From contig JAZRFE010000001.1 in the NCBI GenBank assembly GCA_045661205.1, forward strand, positions 1-41,109: a DNA stretch of 41,109 bases. Reading direction: 5' to 3'. Positions 15,970-24,694 of the stretch are shown piece by piece; the first letter of the stretch is position 1; every line of letters starts with the position of its first letter. The translations under genes and the position numbers were made by a program. Origin of the DNA: HGM04593 sp045661205 (GTDB lineage Bacteria; Bacteroidota; Bacteroidia; Bacteroidales; Bacteroidaceae). The notes under the pieces were generated by a model, which was not told where the DNA came from, searched no databases, and was given only the letters and a program-made list of their open reading frames with translations.

Positions 15970-17043
15970 CTATTTATATTTCAGCAGAAGCTCCAACATT
16001 TTACGGTCGAGTTTGTCCCCTTTGTAATTCTCGTATTTTACATCGCGCCTATCGCTGTTTAACACTCCGAAACTACCATGTAAATTCCAGAGCGACCATC
16101 CCCATTTATTCTCTTCAAAAATCGCAAGCAGGTCGTTAAGCCATGCCAATGCTACATTATGGGGTGTGCGGTTGTGGCATCCGAACTCTCCGATGTGTAC
16201 TTTGCCACCTTTCTTTATCAGTGGTTGCCAACTCTTGTTCAGCATGTTGCGCAGCCAATTTTTATCGTATATGTTTCCATTTTCGTTTAGTGGCCACGAT
16301 AGTTTTTCTTTTGGGAAATACATAGGCTTATTTCCGTATACCCAACTTGCTTCGTAATGTGAAATTAGCATAGGCTGATACCCTCGTCCGCTTTGTATGA
16401 TGTTTTTCTCTTCGGCTATTGACATTAGTGGCCTTGAACCTACGTCAAGTCCGTCTACGATAATTGTGCGCTTGGGTGATATTTCGCGAATGGTATTTAT
16501 AAGACGACGCACCACCTTGTCATATTTTTCGTCTGCTATCGACGGAGCTTCGTTGATGAGGTTGAAACTCAGATATTTTGATGAGTAATCCTTGTATCTT
16601 TCGGCGAAGAGTTTCCAATGGAATGTGCAGGCATCCAGTGCTTCGTTGCTTTCGAAAAGATTGACTTTTTCGTGTGGAGGATTAATGCAGTAACCGGGTA
16701 CTCTATGAAAGTTCAGGTTTACATGTATTTTGTATTTTTTTCCAAACTCAACTGCTTTGTCAATATCTTTTAGGATTTTTTCATCCACGTGGTACCAATT
16801 ATCCTTTTTGCTCCAGCACCAGTAAGATAGCGGCAGACGAACAAAGTTGAATCCCCATTCGGCAATTGTTTCAAAATCTCTTTCGTTGAAGGGTGTTTGA
16901 AAATCGGGATTGAATTTGTTTAAAAGGTTAAATCCTTTCAGCATTTTTTCTTTTGGAAAAAGTGCTGCATACGCATCTTGTGGGGCTACATACGACAATA
17001 GTCCCAGTGTCCCGACATTTCTAAGGAAGTCTCGGCGTTGCAT
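15970..17043 (-). CDS. glycoside hydrolase family 5 (cellulase-like), Tat-exported
   Basis: A 357-residue GH5-type (beta/alpha)8 hydrolase with no added binding module. The N-terminus RRDFLRNVGTLGLL is a twin-arginine signal. Family landmarks: FNFVRLPLSYW, NLNFHRVPGY, the acid/base Glu165 in NLINEAP and the nucleophile Glu286 in HIGEFGC, then a tryptophan-rich strand (WGWSLWNLHG). Both catalytic residues are present, so it should be active on a beta-linked glycan (endo-glucanase, mannanase or exo-glucosidase; not resolvable). No SusC/SusD pair or regulator lies nearby, so it is not in a typical polysaccharide utilisation locus. Its base composition is slightly AT-richer than neighbouring genes. 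Confidence 0.85.
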   Translation of the reverse strand: MQRRDFLRNVGTLGLLSYVAPQDAYAALFPKEKMLKGFNLLNKFNPDFQTPFNERDFETIAEWGFNFVRLPLSYWCWSKKDNWYHVDEKILKDIDKAVEFGKKYKIHVNLNFHRVPGYCINPPHEKVNLFESNEALDACTFHWKLFAERYKDYSSKYLSFNLINEAPSIADEKYDKVVRRLINTIREISPKRTIIVDGLDVGSRPLMSIAEEKNIIQSGRGYQPMLISHYEASWVYGNKPMYFPKEKLSWPLNENGNIYDKNWLRNMLNKSWQPLIKKGGKVHIGEFGCHNRTPHNVALAWLNDLLAIFEENKWGWSLWNLHGSFGVLNSDRRDVKYENYKGDKLDRKMLELLLKYK

Positions 17044-17062
17044 AGTTGTTGAATGGAAATGA

Positions 17063-17102
17063 TAAACGGAAATTCCCGGACAAGTCCGGAAATTACCGTT
17101 TA
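17063..17102 (-). other. imperfect hairpin between the DUF3332 and GH5 genes
   Basis: Arms 17063-17080 and 17085-17102 pair with two mismatches. No T run follows on either strand, so it is not a standard terminator. It may lower read-through or stabilise the upstream message. Confidence 0.4.
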
Positions 17103-17117
17103 GATTATGGACTTAAA

Positions 17118-17663
17118 TTATTTCGCTGCGAAGCAGTTATCAGAGATAACGCGACGTGCAACATCCATGCCCTCTTCGTTGAGCTCTACGTTCATTGTCT
17201 CGCCGTTGAGCAAGTAAAGCTCTGCTGAATTGTTGGCTGCATCGATGGTGAGAAGCTTTGTAACTTCGCCGTTGTATGCAAGGTTCCAGCTGTTGTCGCC
17301 CTCGTTGAACTGAAGTTTCAACTCCTCGTTACCGTTAGAGATGATATAACCATCAGCGCATGATGTGATAGCAACATTCTCGCCTTTCTGGTTCTTTACA
17401 ATCTTTGTGCCGTTCTCCTTTGCAAGTGCCGAACTACCTGTCCAGAACTCGATAGAGTTCAATACTACTGCGTCAGCAAATATTGTCAAGGGATAAACGG
17501 GGATGATGTGCATGCCGATGAAAACAAGCTCGCTCAAGAATTTGTTACCAAGTCCCTCGTTCCAGTCTTTTACCTTGTTTGTGAGGCCGAAAGAACCGAT
17601 ACATGATGACAACACCAATGATGCAGTTAATAGCACTGCTGCAAATTTAAAACTCTTTTTCAT
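17118..17663 (-). CDS. DUF3332 family lipoprotein
   Basis: A 181-residue lipoprotein: signal peptide with lipobox VLSSC, followed by SFGLTNKVKDWNEGLGNKF, then a hydrophobic stretch (about 45-75) and a C-terminal beta-rich half. This matches the DUF3332 family, whose function is unknown. The ATG at 17663 is chosen because it opens the signal peptide directly; an in-frame start 45 bases upstream would add residues with no export character. It follows pepD by 34 bases and has no promoter of its own that I can see. Confidence 0.8.
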   Translation of the reverse strand: MKKSFKFAAVLLTASLVLSSCIGSFGLTNKVKDWNEGLGNKFLSELVFIGMHIIPVYPLTIFADAVVLNSIEFWTGSSALAKENGTKIVKNQKGENVAITSCADGYIISNGNEELKLQFNEGDNSWNLAYNGEVTKLLTIDAANNSAELYLLNGETMNVELNEEGMDVARRVISDNCFAAK

Positions 17664-17697
17664 AGTAATTACATTTATTAGATTAATACTATGGTGC

Positions 17698-19158
17698 TTA
17701 TAATACACCGTTTACTACCAATGCTTTAACGAGTGAATAGAACATTTCCACTGTGGGGATGTAGGCACGCTCTGTGGGAGAGTGGGGCGACATCAATGTG
17801 GGGCCGAATGACACCATATCCATGCCGGGGTAGTTGGTGGAAATGATTCCGCACTCAAGGCCTGCATGTATCACGCGAACATCAGGCTCTTTGTTGAACA
17901 TATCTTTGTATGCGCTCTTCAATGCTCCAAGCAGGGGAGAGTTTACGTTGGGTTGCCAGCCACTGTAGCTTCCCGATACCTCAACCTTCATGCCCGCCAT
18001 TGCAAAGCAGCTTGAGAGTTGCAGTACAAGGTTCTCTTTCATGCTGTCGCATGAGCTGCGCGCAAGGATTCTTATCTCTGCCTCGCCCTCGTTGATGTTT
18101 ACGATGGCAAGGTTGCTCGATGTCTCCACTGTGTCGGGGATGGTGGGGATAAAACGCAAAACACCGTTGTGGCATGCCAGGATAACATCGATAAGGTTCT
18201 CTTGAATCTCCTCGGGAACAACTGTCTCGGGCATCTCCACGCTCTCCACTGTCAATGTTATTCCCTCTTCGATGGTTGCAAATTCTGCATTGAAGAGTGC
18301 CTCGTATTTTGCAGCAATCTCTTTAACCTCTTCCACAGCCTCGGCACCAAGTGTCAGCACCACCTCGCAGCTTGCGGGGATAGCGTTGCGCATGTTACCG
18401 CCGTTCCACGATGAAAGGCTCACTGCGCACTCGTCCATTGCTTCGCGAACGAAACGTGCCATCAGTTTGTTGGCATTTCCGCGACCTTCGTTTATCTCGA
18501 GTCCAGAGTGACCGCCACGCAATCCCTTCAATGTTACCTTAACGGCTGCATCATCCTCTTCGCAAGGCTCTACCTCCATGAACTCCATAGATGCTGTGAT
18601 GTTTGCACCACCTGCGCAACCAATATAAAGAACACCCTCTTCCTCCGAGTCGAGGTTGAGAAGAAGCTCGCCCTGAAGCTCACCGCCCTTAAGACCGAAC
18701 GCACCAAACATGCCGGTCTCTTCGTCGGCTGTGATAAGTGCCTCCAACGGACCATGTGTCAAGGTATTGTCCTCGAAAATAGCCATGATGGCTGCAACGC
18801 CCAGACCGTTGTCTGCGCCCAGAGTGGTGTCGTCAGCATAGAGCCAGTCGCCCTTGACGATAGTCTTGATGGGGTCGTTCTCAAAGTCGTGAGTGCTTTC
18901 GGGAGTCTTTTGGGGCACCATGTCCATGTGTGCCTGCAAAATGATACCTTTGCGACCCTCCAATCCGGGAGTTGCGGGCTTGCGCATTATGATGTTTCCG
19001 GCTTCGTCCTGCCATGTCTCTACATTGATGCTTTTACCGAAGTCGAGCAGATATTTCTGTATTTTCTCAAGGTGTCCCGAGGGACGGGGTACCTGTGTAA
19101 GTGCCTCGAAGTGTTTCCACACCTCGCGAGGTGACAAATCTTTTATTGTAAGTGCCAT
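17698..19158 (-). CDS. pepD: aminoacyl-histidine dipeptidase (M20C)
   Basis: Cytosolic dimetal dipeptidase that splits Xaa-His and other dipeptides. The length is 486, as in E. coli PepD. Metal ligands and catalytic residues all have counterparts: His77 and Asp79 (LQAHMDM), Asp116 (GADNGLG), Glu146-Glu147 (ADEETG), Asp170 and His459 near the C-terminus (SPHSPTE). A lid domain with RGGHSGLEI is present. The gene starts 4 bases after the UPF0104 stop, so the pair is one transcript. Confidence 0.93.
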   Translation of the reverse strand: MALTIKDLSPREVWKHFEALTQVPRPSGHLEKIQKYLLDFGKSINVETWQDEAGNIIMRKPATPGLEGRKGIILQAHMDMVPQKTPESTHDFENDPIKTIVKGDWLYADDTTLGADNGLGVAAIMAIFEDNTLTHGPLEALITADEETGMFGAFGLKGGELQGELLLNLDSEEEGVLYIGCAGGANITASMEFMEVEPCEEDDAAVKVTLKGLRGGHSGLEINEGRGNANKLMARFVREAMDECAVSLSSWNGGNMRNAIPASCEVVLTLGAEAVEEVKEIAAKYEALFNAEFATIEEGITLTVESVEMPETVVPEEIQENLIDVILACHNGVLRFIPTIPDTVETSSNLAIVNINEGEAEIRILARSSCDSMKENLVLQLSSCFAMAGMKVEVSGSYSGWQPNVNSPLLGALKSAYKDMFNKEPDVRVIHAGLECGIISTNYPGMDMVSFGPTLMSPHSPTERAYIPTVEMFYSLVKALVVNGVL

Positions 19159-19162
19159 AGTA

Positions 19163-20155
19163 CTATATATTTTTAGTTAAACATTTATTCTTTTTTACAA
19201 GTATTACTCCCAATACTCCCAACACAGCCACAAGTGCCGTTTGCGAACTGTGAACGATGAGCGCAAACATTCCTGCGTCGCTCTGACTGACGCCGTAGAG
19301 CACCATCATGCTGATGATTGCAAAGTGCCAGGGACCTGCTCCGTTGGGGGTGGGAACAACCACTGCCACGCTGCCCGCCACGAACAGCAACAGGCCTGCC
19401 GCTATCGACAGTTCGCTGCTGAATGGGAAGCAGAAAAAGCACAAGTAGAACTGCATGAAATAACAAAACCAAATGCCCACAGTCTCGATGAAAAAGAGTT
19501 TAAAATTCTTCATTTTTCCTAAAGCCGAAACTCCTTCCCAAAAATTGTGCAATATTGATTTTATCTTTTTCAGCAGAGTCATCTTCCTTATTATAAAATA
19601 GCAAAGAACGATTATTGCAGCTACCGATGCAAGGGTAATTACAATGTTGGTTATCGAAGAGAATATATGTGTGCTGTCGGCTCCTCCGCCTGCCTCAACA
19701 AAGAATGTGTAAAATATCTTCCATTGCAATGCAAGGGCGGCAACGACAAGTGTCAGCACCATTATAGTGTCAATGAGTCTCTCGGCAACCACAGTACCCA
19801 GAGATTGCACAAACGGAACTCCGTCGCATCTGTCGAGCACAGCGCAGCGCGACACCTCTCCCACTCGCGGAACAACAAGGTTCGCTCCGTAGGCAATGAA
19901 AATGGCATATACACAGTTGGCAGTGCCGGGTCTGTAACCCAATGGCTCCAATGTGAGCAACCAACGCCATCCTCGCACGATATGGCTCATGACGCCAAAA
20001 AATGTGGATAGCGCGAACCACCAAAGATTCATCTCCTTGCACACCACAGCCGACACCTGTGTGAAGTCGAAGTCTCTGTATATCCACCATAGGATAACAG
20101 CACCCAGAGCTATCGGGAACAGCGTGTTTAATATGAGATTTAAAATCTTTTTCAC
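19163..20155 (-). CDS. UPF0104 / lysylphosphatidylglycerol synthase TM-region family protein
   Basis: A 330-residue membrane protein with about eight helices, related to the flippase half of MprF and to YbhN. Family marks: ANLVVPRVGEVSRC and, near the C-terminus, VVPTPNGAGPWHF. It has no synthase domain, so its function is unknown; lipid or lipid-linked sugar translocation is inferred. The start is GTG at 20155, giving MKKILNLIL directly before the first helix. There is no in-frame ATG close by. It is followed tightly by pepD. Confidence 0.8.
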   Translation of the reverse strand: MKKILNLILNTLFPIALGAVILWWIYRDFDFTQVSAVVCKEMNLWWFALSTFFGVMSHIVRGWRWLLTLEPLGYRPGTANCVYAIFIAYGANLVVPRVGEVSRCAVLDRCDGVPFVQSLGTVVAERLIDTIMVLTLVVAALALQWKIFYTFFVEAGGGADSTHIFSSITNIVITLASVAAIIVLCYFIIRKMTLLKKIKSILHNFWEGVSALGKMKNFKLFFIETVGIWFCYFMQFYLCFFCFPFSSELSIAAGLLLFVAGSVAVVVPTPNGAGPWHFAIISMMVLYGVSQSDAGMFALIVHSSQTALVAVLGVLGVILVKKNKCLTKNI

Positions 20156-20238
20156 CGTATTTATGACACTTTTTTTGAAAATCTTGTTTGTTGCAATGTA
20201 AAGTCGCGGTTAAAATTATAATTCCAAAGAAATTTTTC

Positions 20239-20246
20239 TAACTTTG
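20239..20246 (+). promoter_or_regulatory. candidate -7 box for rsmA-mgtE
   Basis: TAACTTTG matches TAnnTTTG. It lies about 90 bases before the rsmA ATG. No TTG at the expected distance upstream. The opposite-strand box at 20261-20268 faces it. Confidence 0.35.
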
Positions 20247-20260
20247 CGACCTAATGGTTG

Positions 20261-20268
20261 CAAAGATA
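20261..20268 (-). promoter_or_regulatory. candidate -7 box for the UPF0104-pepD unit
   Basis: On the minus strand this reads TATCTTTG, a full match to TAnnTTTG. It lies about 105 bases before the GTG start at 20155. The -33 element is not clear. Confidence 0.35.
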
Positions 20269-20336
20269 ACGATAACTTGCAAACAGCACCTAAAAAATCT
20301 GTTTTTTTAAATAAAAAATGTTTCAAGGTTGAAAAA

Positions 20337-21140
20337 ATGGCAAAAACAGTTACTGCAAAGAAGAGATTAGGACAGCATTTTCTGGTAGACTTGACGGTGG
20401 CACAGAATATTGCCGACACAGTGGATGTGGCTCCCACACTGCCTGTGTTGGAGGTGGGCCCGGGTATGGGAGTGCTCACCCGCATGCTTCTCGAAAAGAA
20501 ACGCCAACTGAAGGTTGTCGAGATAGACGAAGAGTCGGTTGATTATTTGCGCAAGAATCTTCCGCAATTGGGCGACGACAATATAATCCCCGACGATTTT
20601 CTTAAGATGCACCTCGAGCGTCTGTGGGATGGTGGTGAGTTTATGCTCATCGGTAACTACCCCTACAACATCTCCAGTCAGATATTCTTCAAGATGCTCG
20701 ACTACAAAGAGTACATTCCCGTTTGCAGTGGCATGATACAGAAAGAGGTTGGTGAGCGTCTGGCGGCACTTCCCGGTAGCAAGGCCTATGGAATTTTGAG
20801 TGTCCTCGTGCAGTTATGGTACGACGTGGAGTATCTCTTCACCGTCTCGGAGCATGTATTTTCTCCTCCTCCCAAAGTGAAAAGCGCAGTGGTGCTGATG
20901 CGTCGCAACAGTCGCACATCGTTGCCCTGCGACGAGAAACTTTTCCGTACGATAGTAAAGTCCACATTCAATCAACGTCGCAAAAAGATGCGCAACTCCA
21001 TTCAGAATATTGTTGAAAAGGGGTCGCCCATTCTTTCCAACCCCATTCTCGACAAACGCCCCGAACAGTTGTCGATAGATGAGTTTATTGAACTTACAAT
21101 ACAGGTAGAACGCGAAATCTCTCGCGAAAAAGCAGAATAA
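20337..21140 (+). CDS. rsmA: 16S rRNA dimethyladenosine transferase
   Basis: Dimethylates two adjacent adenines in the 3' loop of 16S rRNA (KsgA). The 267-residue product has KKRLGQHFL at the N-terminus, the SAM motif VLEVGPGMGVLT and the catalytic GNYPYNISS, all family hallmarks. The ATG at 20337 gives the usual short lysine-rich lead into GQHF; a possible upstream start at a TTG (20244) would lie inside the promoter region. mgtE starts 2 bases after its stop. Confidence 0.93.
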   Translation: MAKTVTAKKRLGQHFLVDLTVAQNIADTVDVAPTLPVLEVGPGMGVLTRMLLEKKRQLKVVEIDEESVDYLRKNLPQLGDDNIIPDDFLKMHLERLWDGGEFMLIGNYPYNISSQIFFKMLDYKEYIPVCSGMIQKEVGERLAALPGSKAYGILSVLVQLWYDVEYLFTVSEHVFSPPPKVKSAVVLMRRNSRTSLPCDEKLFRTIVKSTFNQRRKKMRNSIQNIVEKGSPILSNPILDKRPEQLSIDEFIELTIQVEREISREKAE

Positions 21141-21142
21141 TT

Positions 21143-22495
21143 ATGACAAGCGAATTTGTACATAATATAAAAGAGCTTATAGAGCAGAAAGCATCGGTGC
21201 TGTTGCAAGAGAAGCTGAGCAAGATGCACCCTGCCGACATTGCCGAGCTCTGTGACGAACTGAGCGAAGAAGAGGCACGCTTCCTCTATCGTCAGCTCGA
21301 CAACGAAAAGGCTGCCGACGCCCTCACCGAAATGGACGAGGACTTGCGAAACGACCTTCTCGAAGACCTCCCCTCCGAGGTTGTTGCCAAACGTTTCGTC
21401 AATTACATGGATACCGACGACGCCGTTGAGATTATCCGTGACATGGACGAAGAGAAGCAGGAAGAGATTCTCTCCCACATCAAGGATATAGAGCAGGCGG
21501 GCGACATTGTCGATCTCTTGCAGTACGACGAAGACACCGCCGGTGGTCTCATGAGTACCGAAATGGTTGTTGTGAACGAGAATTGGAGTATGCCCGAGTG
21601 TCTCAAGGAGATGCGCCGCCAGGCCGAGGATCTCGATGATATATATTATATATATGTAGTTGACGACGACGAGCGTCTGTGTGGAATTTTCCCGCTGAAG
21701 AAGATGGTTACCAGCCCCTCAGTCGTTAAGGTAAAGCATGTGATGAACCGTGATGTTGTCAGCGTGGATGTAGACACGCCCACCGACGAGGTTGCCATGC
21801 TCATCGAGAAGTACAACCTTGTGGCAATCCCCGTGGTTGATAAAATAAACCGTCTGCTGGGTCAGATTACCGTCGATGACATCATGGACGAAATACGCGA
21901 GCAGAACGAGCACGAGTATCAGCTCACCGCCGGTATCGCCAAAGATATCGAGACTGACGATACCGTGTTCATGCAGACAACCGCGCGTCTGCCTTGGCTG
22001 CTCATAGGTATGCTTGGAGGAATAGGCTCTTCTATGCTGCTCAACAACTTCACCACCACACTTGGCAGTCACCCCGAAATGGCACTTTTCATCCCTCTGC
22101 TTGCAGGTATGGGAGGAAACGTAGGCGTGCAGTCCTCGGCAATTGCCGTTCAGGGATTGGCAAACAACTCTCTCGATTCGAGCCACATGTTCAAGCATAT
22201 TATGAAAGAACTATTGGTGGCTCTTATCAATGCAACGATACTCTCGCTCATTGTCTACGTGTACAATTTCTTTGTGTACAACCCGCTTGACATAGTGACT
22301 CTGGCAGTGCCGTTGAGCCTTTTTGTGGTAATAATGTTCGCCTCGGCATTCGGAACACTAATCCCCATGGTGCTCGAACGCATGAAGATAAACCCGGCAG
22401 TAGCCACAGGCCCTTTCATACAAATTGTGAATGACCTCAGTGGAATGACATTCTACATGATAATAGCCAAACTTTTGAGCGACTTGATGTTCTGA
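21143..22495 (+). CDS. mgtE: magnesium transporter MgtE
   Basis: A Mg2+ channel regulated by cytosolic Mg2+. The 450-residue protein has an acidic helical N domain (about 1-135, MSTEMV at its end), two CBS domains (about 136-260) and five membrane helices (about 282-450). AGMGGNVGVQ is the family motif in the second membrane helix. In the pore, the Asp corresponding to Asp432 of the Thermus protein is kept (Asp431), but the one matching Asp418 is Asn417 (INPAVATGP). It is coupled to rsmA by a 2-base gap. Confidence 0.92.
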   Translation: MTSEFVHNIKELIEQKASVLLQEKLSKMHPADIAELCDELSEEEARFLYRQLDNEKAADALTEMDEDLRNDLLEDLPSEVVAKRFVNYMDTDDAVEIIRDMDEEKQEEILSHIKDIEQAGDIVDLLQYDEDTAGGLMSTEMVVVNENWSMPECLKEMRRQAEDLDDIYYIYVVDDDERLCGIFPLKKMVTSPSVVKVKHVMNRDVVSVDVDTPTDEVAMLIEKYNLVAIPVVDKINRLLGQITVDDIMDEIREQNEHEYQLTAGIAKDIETDDTVFMQTTARLPWLLIGMLGGIGSSMLLNNFTTTLGSHPEMALFIPLLAGMGGNVGVQSSAIAVQGLANNSLDSSHMFKHIMKELLVALINATILSLIVYVYNFFVYNPLDIVTLAVPLSLFVVIMFASAFGTLIPMVLERMKINPAVATGPFIQIVNDLSGMTFYMIIAKLLSDLMF

Positions 22496-22552
22496 GGCTG
22501 CAATTTTTGAAAAAATAAATAGAGAAAATAGCATATTTAAAAAACACTTTTT

Positions 22553-22560
22553 TATATTTG
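22553..22560 (+). promoter_or_regulatory. candidate -7 box for the DUF349 gene
   Basis: TATATTTG matches TAnnTTTG in an AT-rich 158-base gap after mgtE. The leader would be about 85 bases. No clear -33 element. Confidence 0.4.
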
Positions 22561-22653
22561 CCACGAATTTGCGGAACAAATTTACTTAGTTTACATTTGT
22601 TTATATAAACTATATAAATTATCTTCGCACAAATATTATAAAATATTAAGCAG

Positions 22654-24543
22654 ATGAGTGAAACATTGAAACCGGATGCAATGCTTGATGAGCAGAACAT
22701 CGCGAGTACCGCTGGACAGGCAGAAATTGCCGCTACGAATGAGGAAGTTGCAGTTGTTACAGAGACAGCAGATGCAACAAGTGAGGTAACCGAGAATATT
22801 ATTTCAGACGAGACTGCGTCTGTTGCCGAGGCTGAAACCCAGGGCAAGCAGGCTACTCGTGGTGAGATAATAGAGCGTTTGCAGGCTATTGCCGGTAGCG
22901 ATGATGCGCTCAACTGCAAAAGCGAGGTGGAGATGCTGAAAGTTCAGTTCTATAAACTCAGAAGCATCGAGATAGATGCTGCTCGCAAAGAGTTTGTAGC
23001 GGATGGCGGTGACGTGGCAACCTTTATCCCCGAGAATGATGCTCTCGAAGCCGATTTCAAAGAGGCGATGAACATTATTAAAGAGAAACGCAGCGCATGG
23101 TTGCAGCAGCAGGCTGCCGAGCAGCAGGCCAACTACGAGGCCAAATTGGCAGTTATTGAAGAACTCAAAGAGATGGTTGCAAAGGCCGAGCAGGGTGCTC
23201 CCGCAGTGAACGACTTCAAGGCTTTGCAGAACCGTTGGAAAGAGATAAAAAATGTTCCTCAGGACAAGGTGAACGACCTGTGGAAACAGTATCAGCAGTT
23301 GGTAGAGCAGTTCTACGACATGCTGAAGCTGAACATCGAGTTCCGCGAGTACGATTTCAAGAAGAATCTTGAGATTAAGAGCAGAATATGCGACGCTGCC
23401 GAGGCTCTTCTCATCGAGAAAGACATTGTATCGGCGTCTCGTCAGTTGCAACAGTTGCATGCCGAGTTCCGCGACGCAGGTCCTGTCTCTCCCGAATTGC
23501 GCGAGGAGATATGGGCACGTTTCAAGGCTGCATCGACAGCTATCAACAAACGCCACCAGGCACACTTCGAGGAGAAAAAAGATAAGGAGCGCGAGAACCT
23601 TGAGAAGAAGGCTGCCATTTGCGAGGCTATCGAGCAGATAGCATTCGACGAGCTTACAACCTACCAGGCTTGGAACGACAAGACACAAGAGGTGCTCGAC
23701 CTTCAGGTAAAATGGAAGGAGATAGGCTTTGCTCCGCAGAAGATGAACCTGAAAATCTTCGAGCGTTTCCGTGCAGCATGCGACGAGTTCTTTAAACGCA
23801 AGAGCGACTTCTTCAAAAATGTAAAAGCATCGCTGGCCGACAATCTCGAGCACAAACGTCAGTTGTGCGAGGCTGCCGAGCAGCTCAAGGATAGCGAGGA
23901 GTGGAAAGAGACTGCCGAAAAATTGTCTGCTTTGCAGAAAGAGTGGAGAAGCATCGGCGCCATCCCTCAGAAATACTCCGATTCGTTGTGGAAACGTTTC
24001 ATCGGCGCATGCGACTACTTCTTTGAGCGTCGCAACAAGGCAACATCGTCACAGCGCAGTGTAGAGCTTGAGAACCTCAAGCAGAAACGCGAGATTATCG
24101 CAGCACTCAAGGCTATTGATGCATCAGCGACTGCTGCCGAGCAAGAGGCAAAAGTGTCGGCTCTCACAAAAGAGTGGAGCAAGGTGGGACACGTTCCCTT
24201 CAAAGACAAGGACAGACTCTACAAAGAGTACAAGCAGGCGCTCGACGCCATCTACGAGAGATTGCAGATAAGTGCCAACGAGCGTAAGCTCTCCGAGTTC
24301 CGTAGCAACATCGCCAAGAGTGGCGACAATCTCAACCGCGAGCGTGAGCGTCTCATTCGTCAGTACGAGGCAATGAAAGCCGAAATAAAGACCTATGAGA
24401 ACAACCTCGGTTTCCTCAGTGCATCCAACAAGAAGGGCGCGAGCCTTGTAGACGTTATGCACCAGAAGGTTGAAAAACTGAAGGTAGATGCAGAGGTTAT
24501 CCTCAAAAAGATTCGTCTCGTAGAGGAGGAGATGGAGAAATAA
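22654..24543 (+). CDS. DUF349 repeat protein
   Basis: A 629-residue cytosolic protein. Residues 1-65 are acidic, Thr/Ala/Glu-rich and probably disordered. From about 185 to 540 there are five DUF349 repeats, each with the pattern (L/F)xxxWxxIGxxPxxxxxxLWxxFxxAxDxFFxR; the repeats end near 226, 305, 388, 462 and 540. The C-terminus is a coiled coil. DUF349 proteins have no settled function; the helical repeats suggest a scaffold. No export signal. It has its own promoter region and a terminator, so it is a single-gene unit. Confidence 0.85.
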   Translation: MSETLKPDAMLDEQNIASTAGQAEIAATNEEVAVVTETADATSEVTENIISDETASVAEAETQGKQATRGEIIERLQAIAGSDDALNCKSEVEMLKVQFYKLRSIEIDAARKEFVADGGDVATFIPENDALEADFKEAMNIIKEKRSAWLQQQAAEQQANYEAKLAVIEELKEMVAKAEQGAPAVNDFKALQNRWKEIKNVPQDKVNDLWKQYQQLVEQFYDMLKLNIEFREYDFKKNLEIKSRICDAAEALLIEKDIVSASRQLQQLHAEFRDAGPVSPELREEIWARFKAASTAINKRHQAHFEEKKDKERENLEKKAAICEAIEQIAFDELTTYQAWNDKTQEVLDLQVKWKEIGFAPQKMNLKIFERFRAACDEFFKRKSDFFKNVKASLADNLEHKRQLCEAAEQLKDSEEWKETAEKLSALQKEWRSIGAIPQKYSDSLWKRFIGACDYFFERRNKATSSQRSVELENLKQKREIIAALKAIDASATAAEQEAKVSALTKEWSKVGHVPFKDKDRLYKEYKQALDAIYERLQISANERKLSEFRSNIAKSGDNLNRERERLIRQYEAMKAEIKTYENNLGFLSASNKKGASLVDVMHQKVEKLKVDAEVILKKIRLVEEEMEK

Positions 24544-24565
24544 AACTTTCCAAATAAAAGTTCAA

Positions 24566-24597
24566 CACAAAGGGCTGCCGTCAGGCAGCCCTTTGTG
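24566..24597 (+). terminator. terminator after the DUF349 gene
   Basis: A perfect 14-base stem (24566-24579 with 24584-24597) with a four-base loop GTCA, 22 bases after the stop codon. The tail is only weakly T-rich. Confidence 0.75.
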
Positions 24598-24673
24598 CTT
24601 CTTTATCAATCTTAATAACTTTTGTTCCTGACGAATGTGTTGATTCTGCAACCTCGCGCGGCTACTCTTGCAC

Positions 24674-24681
24674 TACTTTTG
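24674..24681 (+). promoter_or_regulatory. candidate -7 box for the phage-like gene
   Basis: TACTTTTG matches TAnnTTTG and sits only 13 bases before the ATG at 24695, which would give a very short leader. No -33 TTG at the right distance. Weak. Confidence 0.3.
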
Positions 24682-24694
24682 TCACCAAAAAAGT

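Noticed and set aside
22804..23853. A 349-codon open frame opposite the DUF349 gene
   Set aside because: It is antisense to a clearly real gene and has leucine- and cysteine-rich random composition. Such mirror frames arise from the codon bias of the coding strand. The same applies to frames at 31920-32762 and 34837-35535.
24668..24694. TTG as start of the phage-like gene
   Set aside because: It would add nine residues overlapping the possible -7 box. The ATG at 24695 leads directly into the conserved opening.
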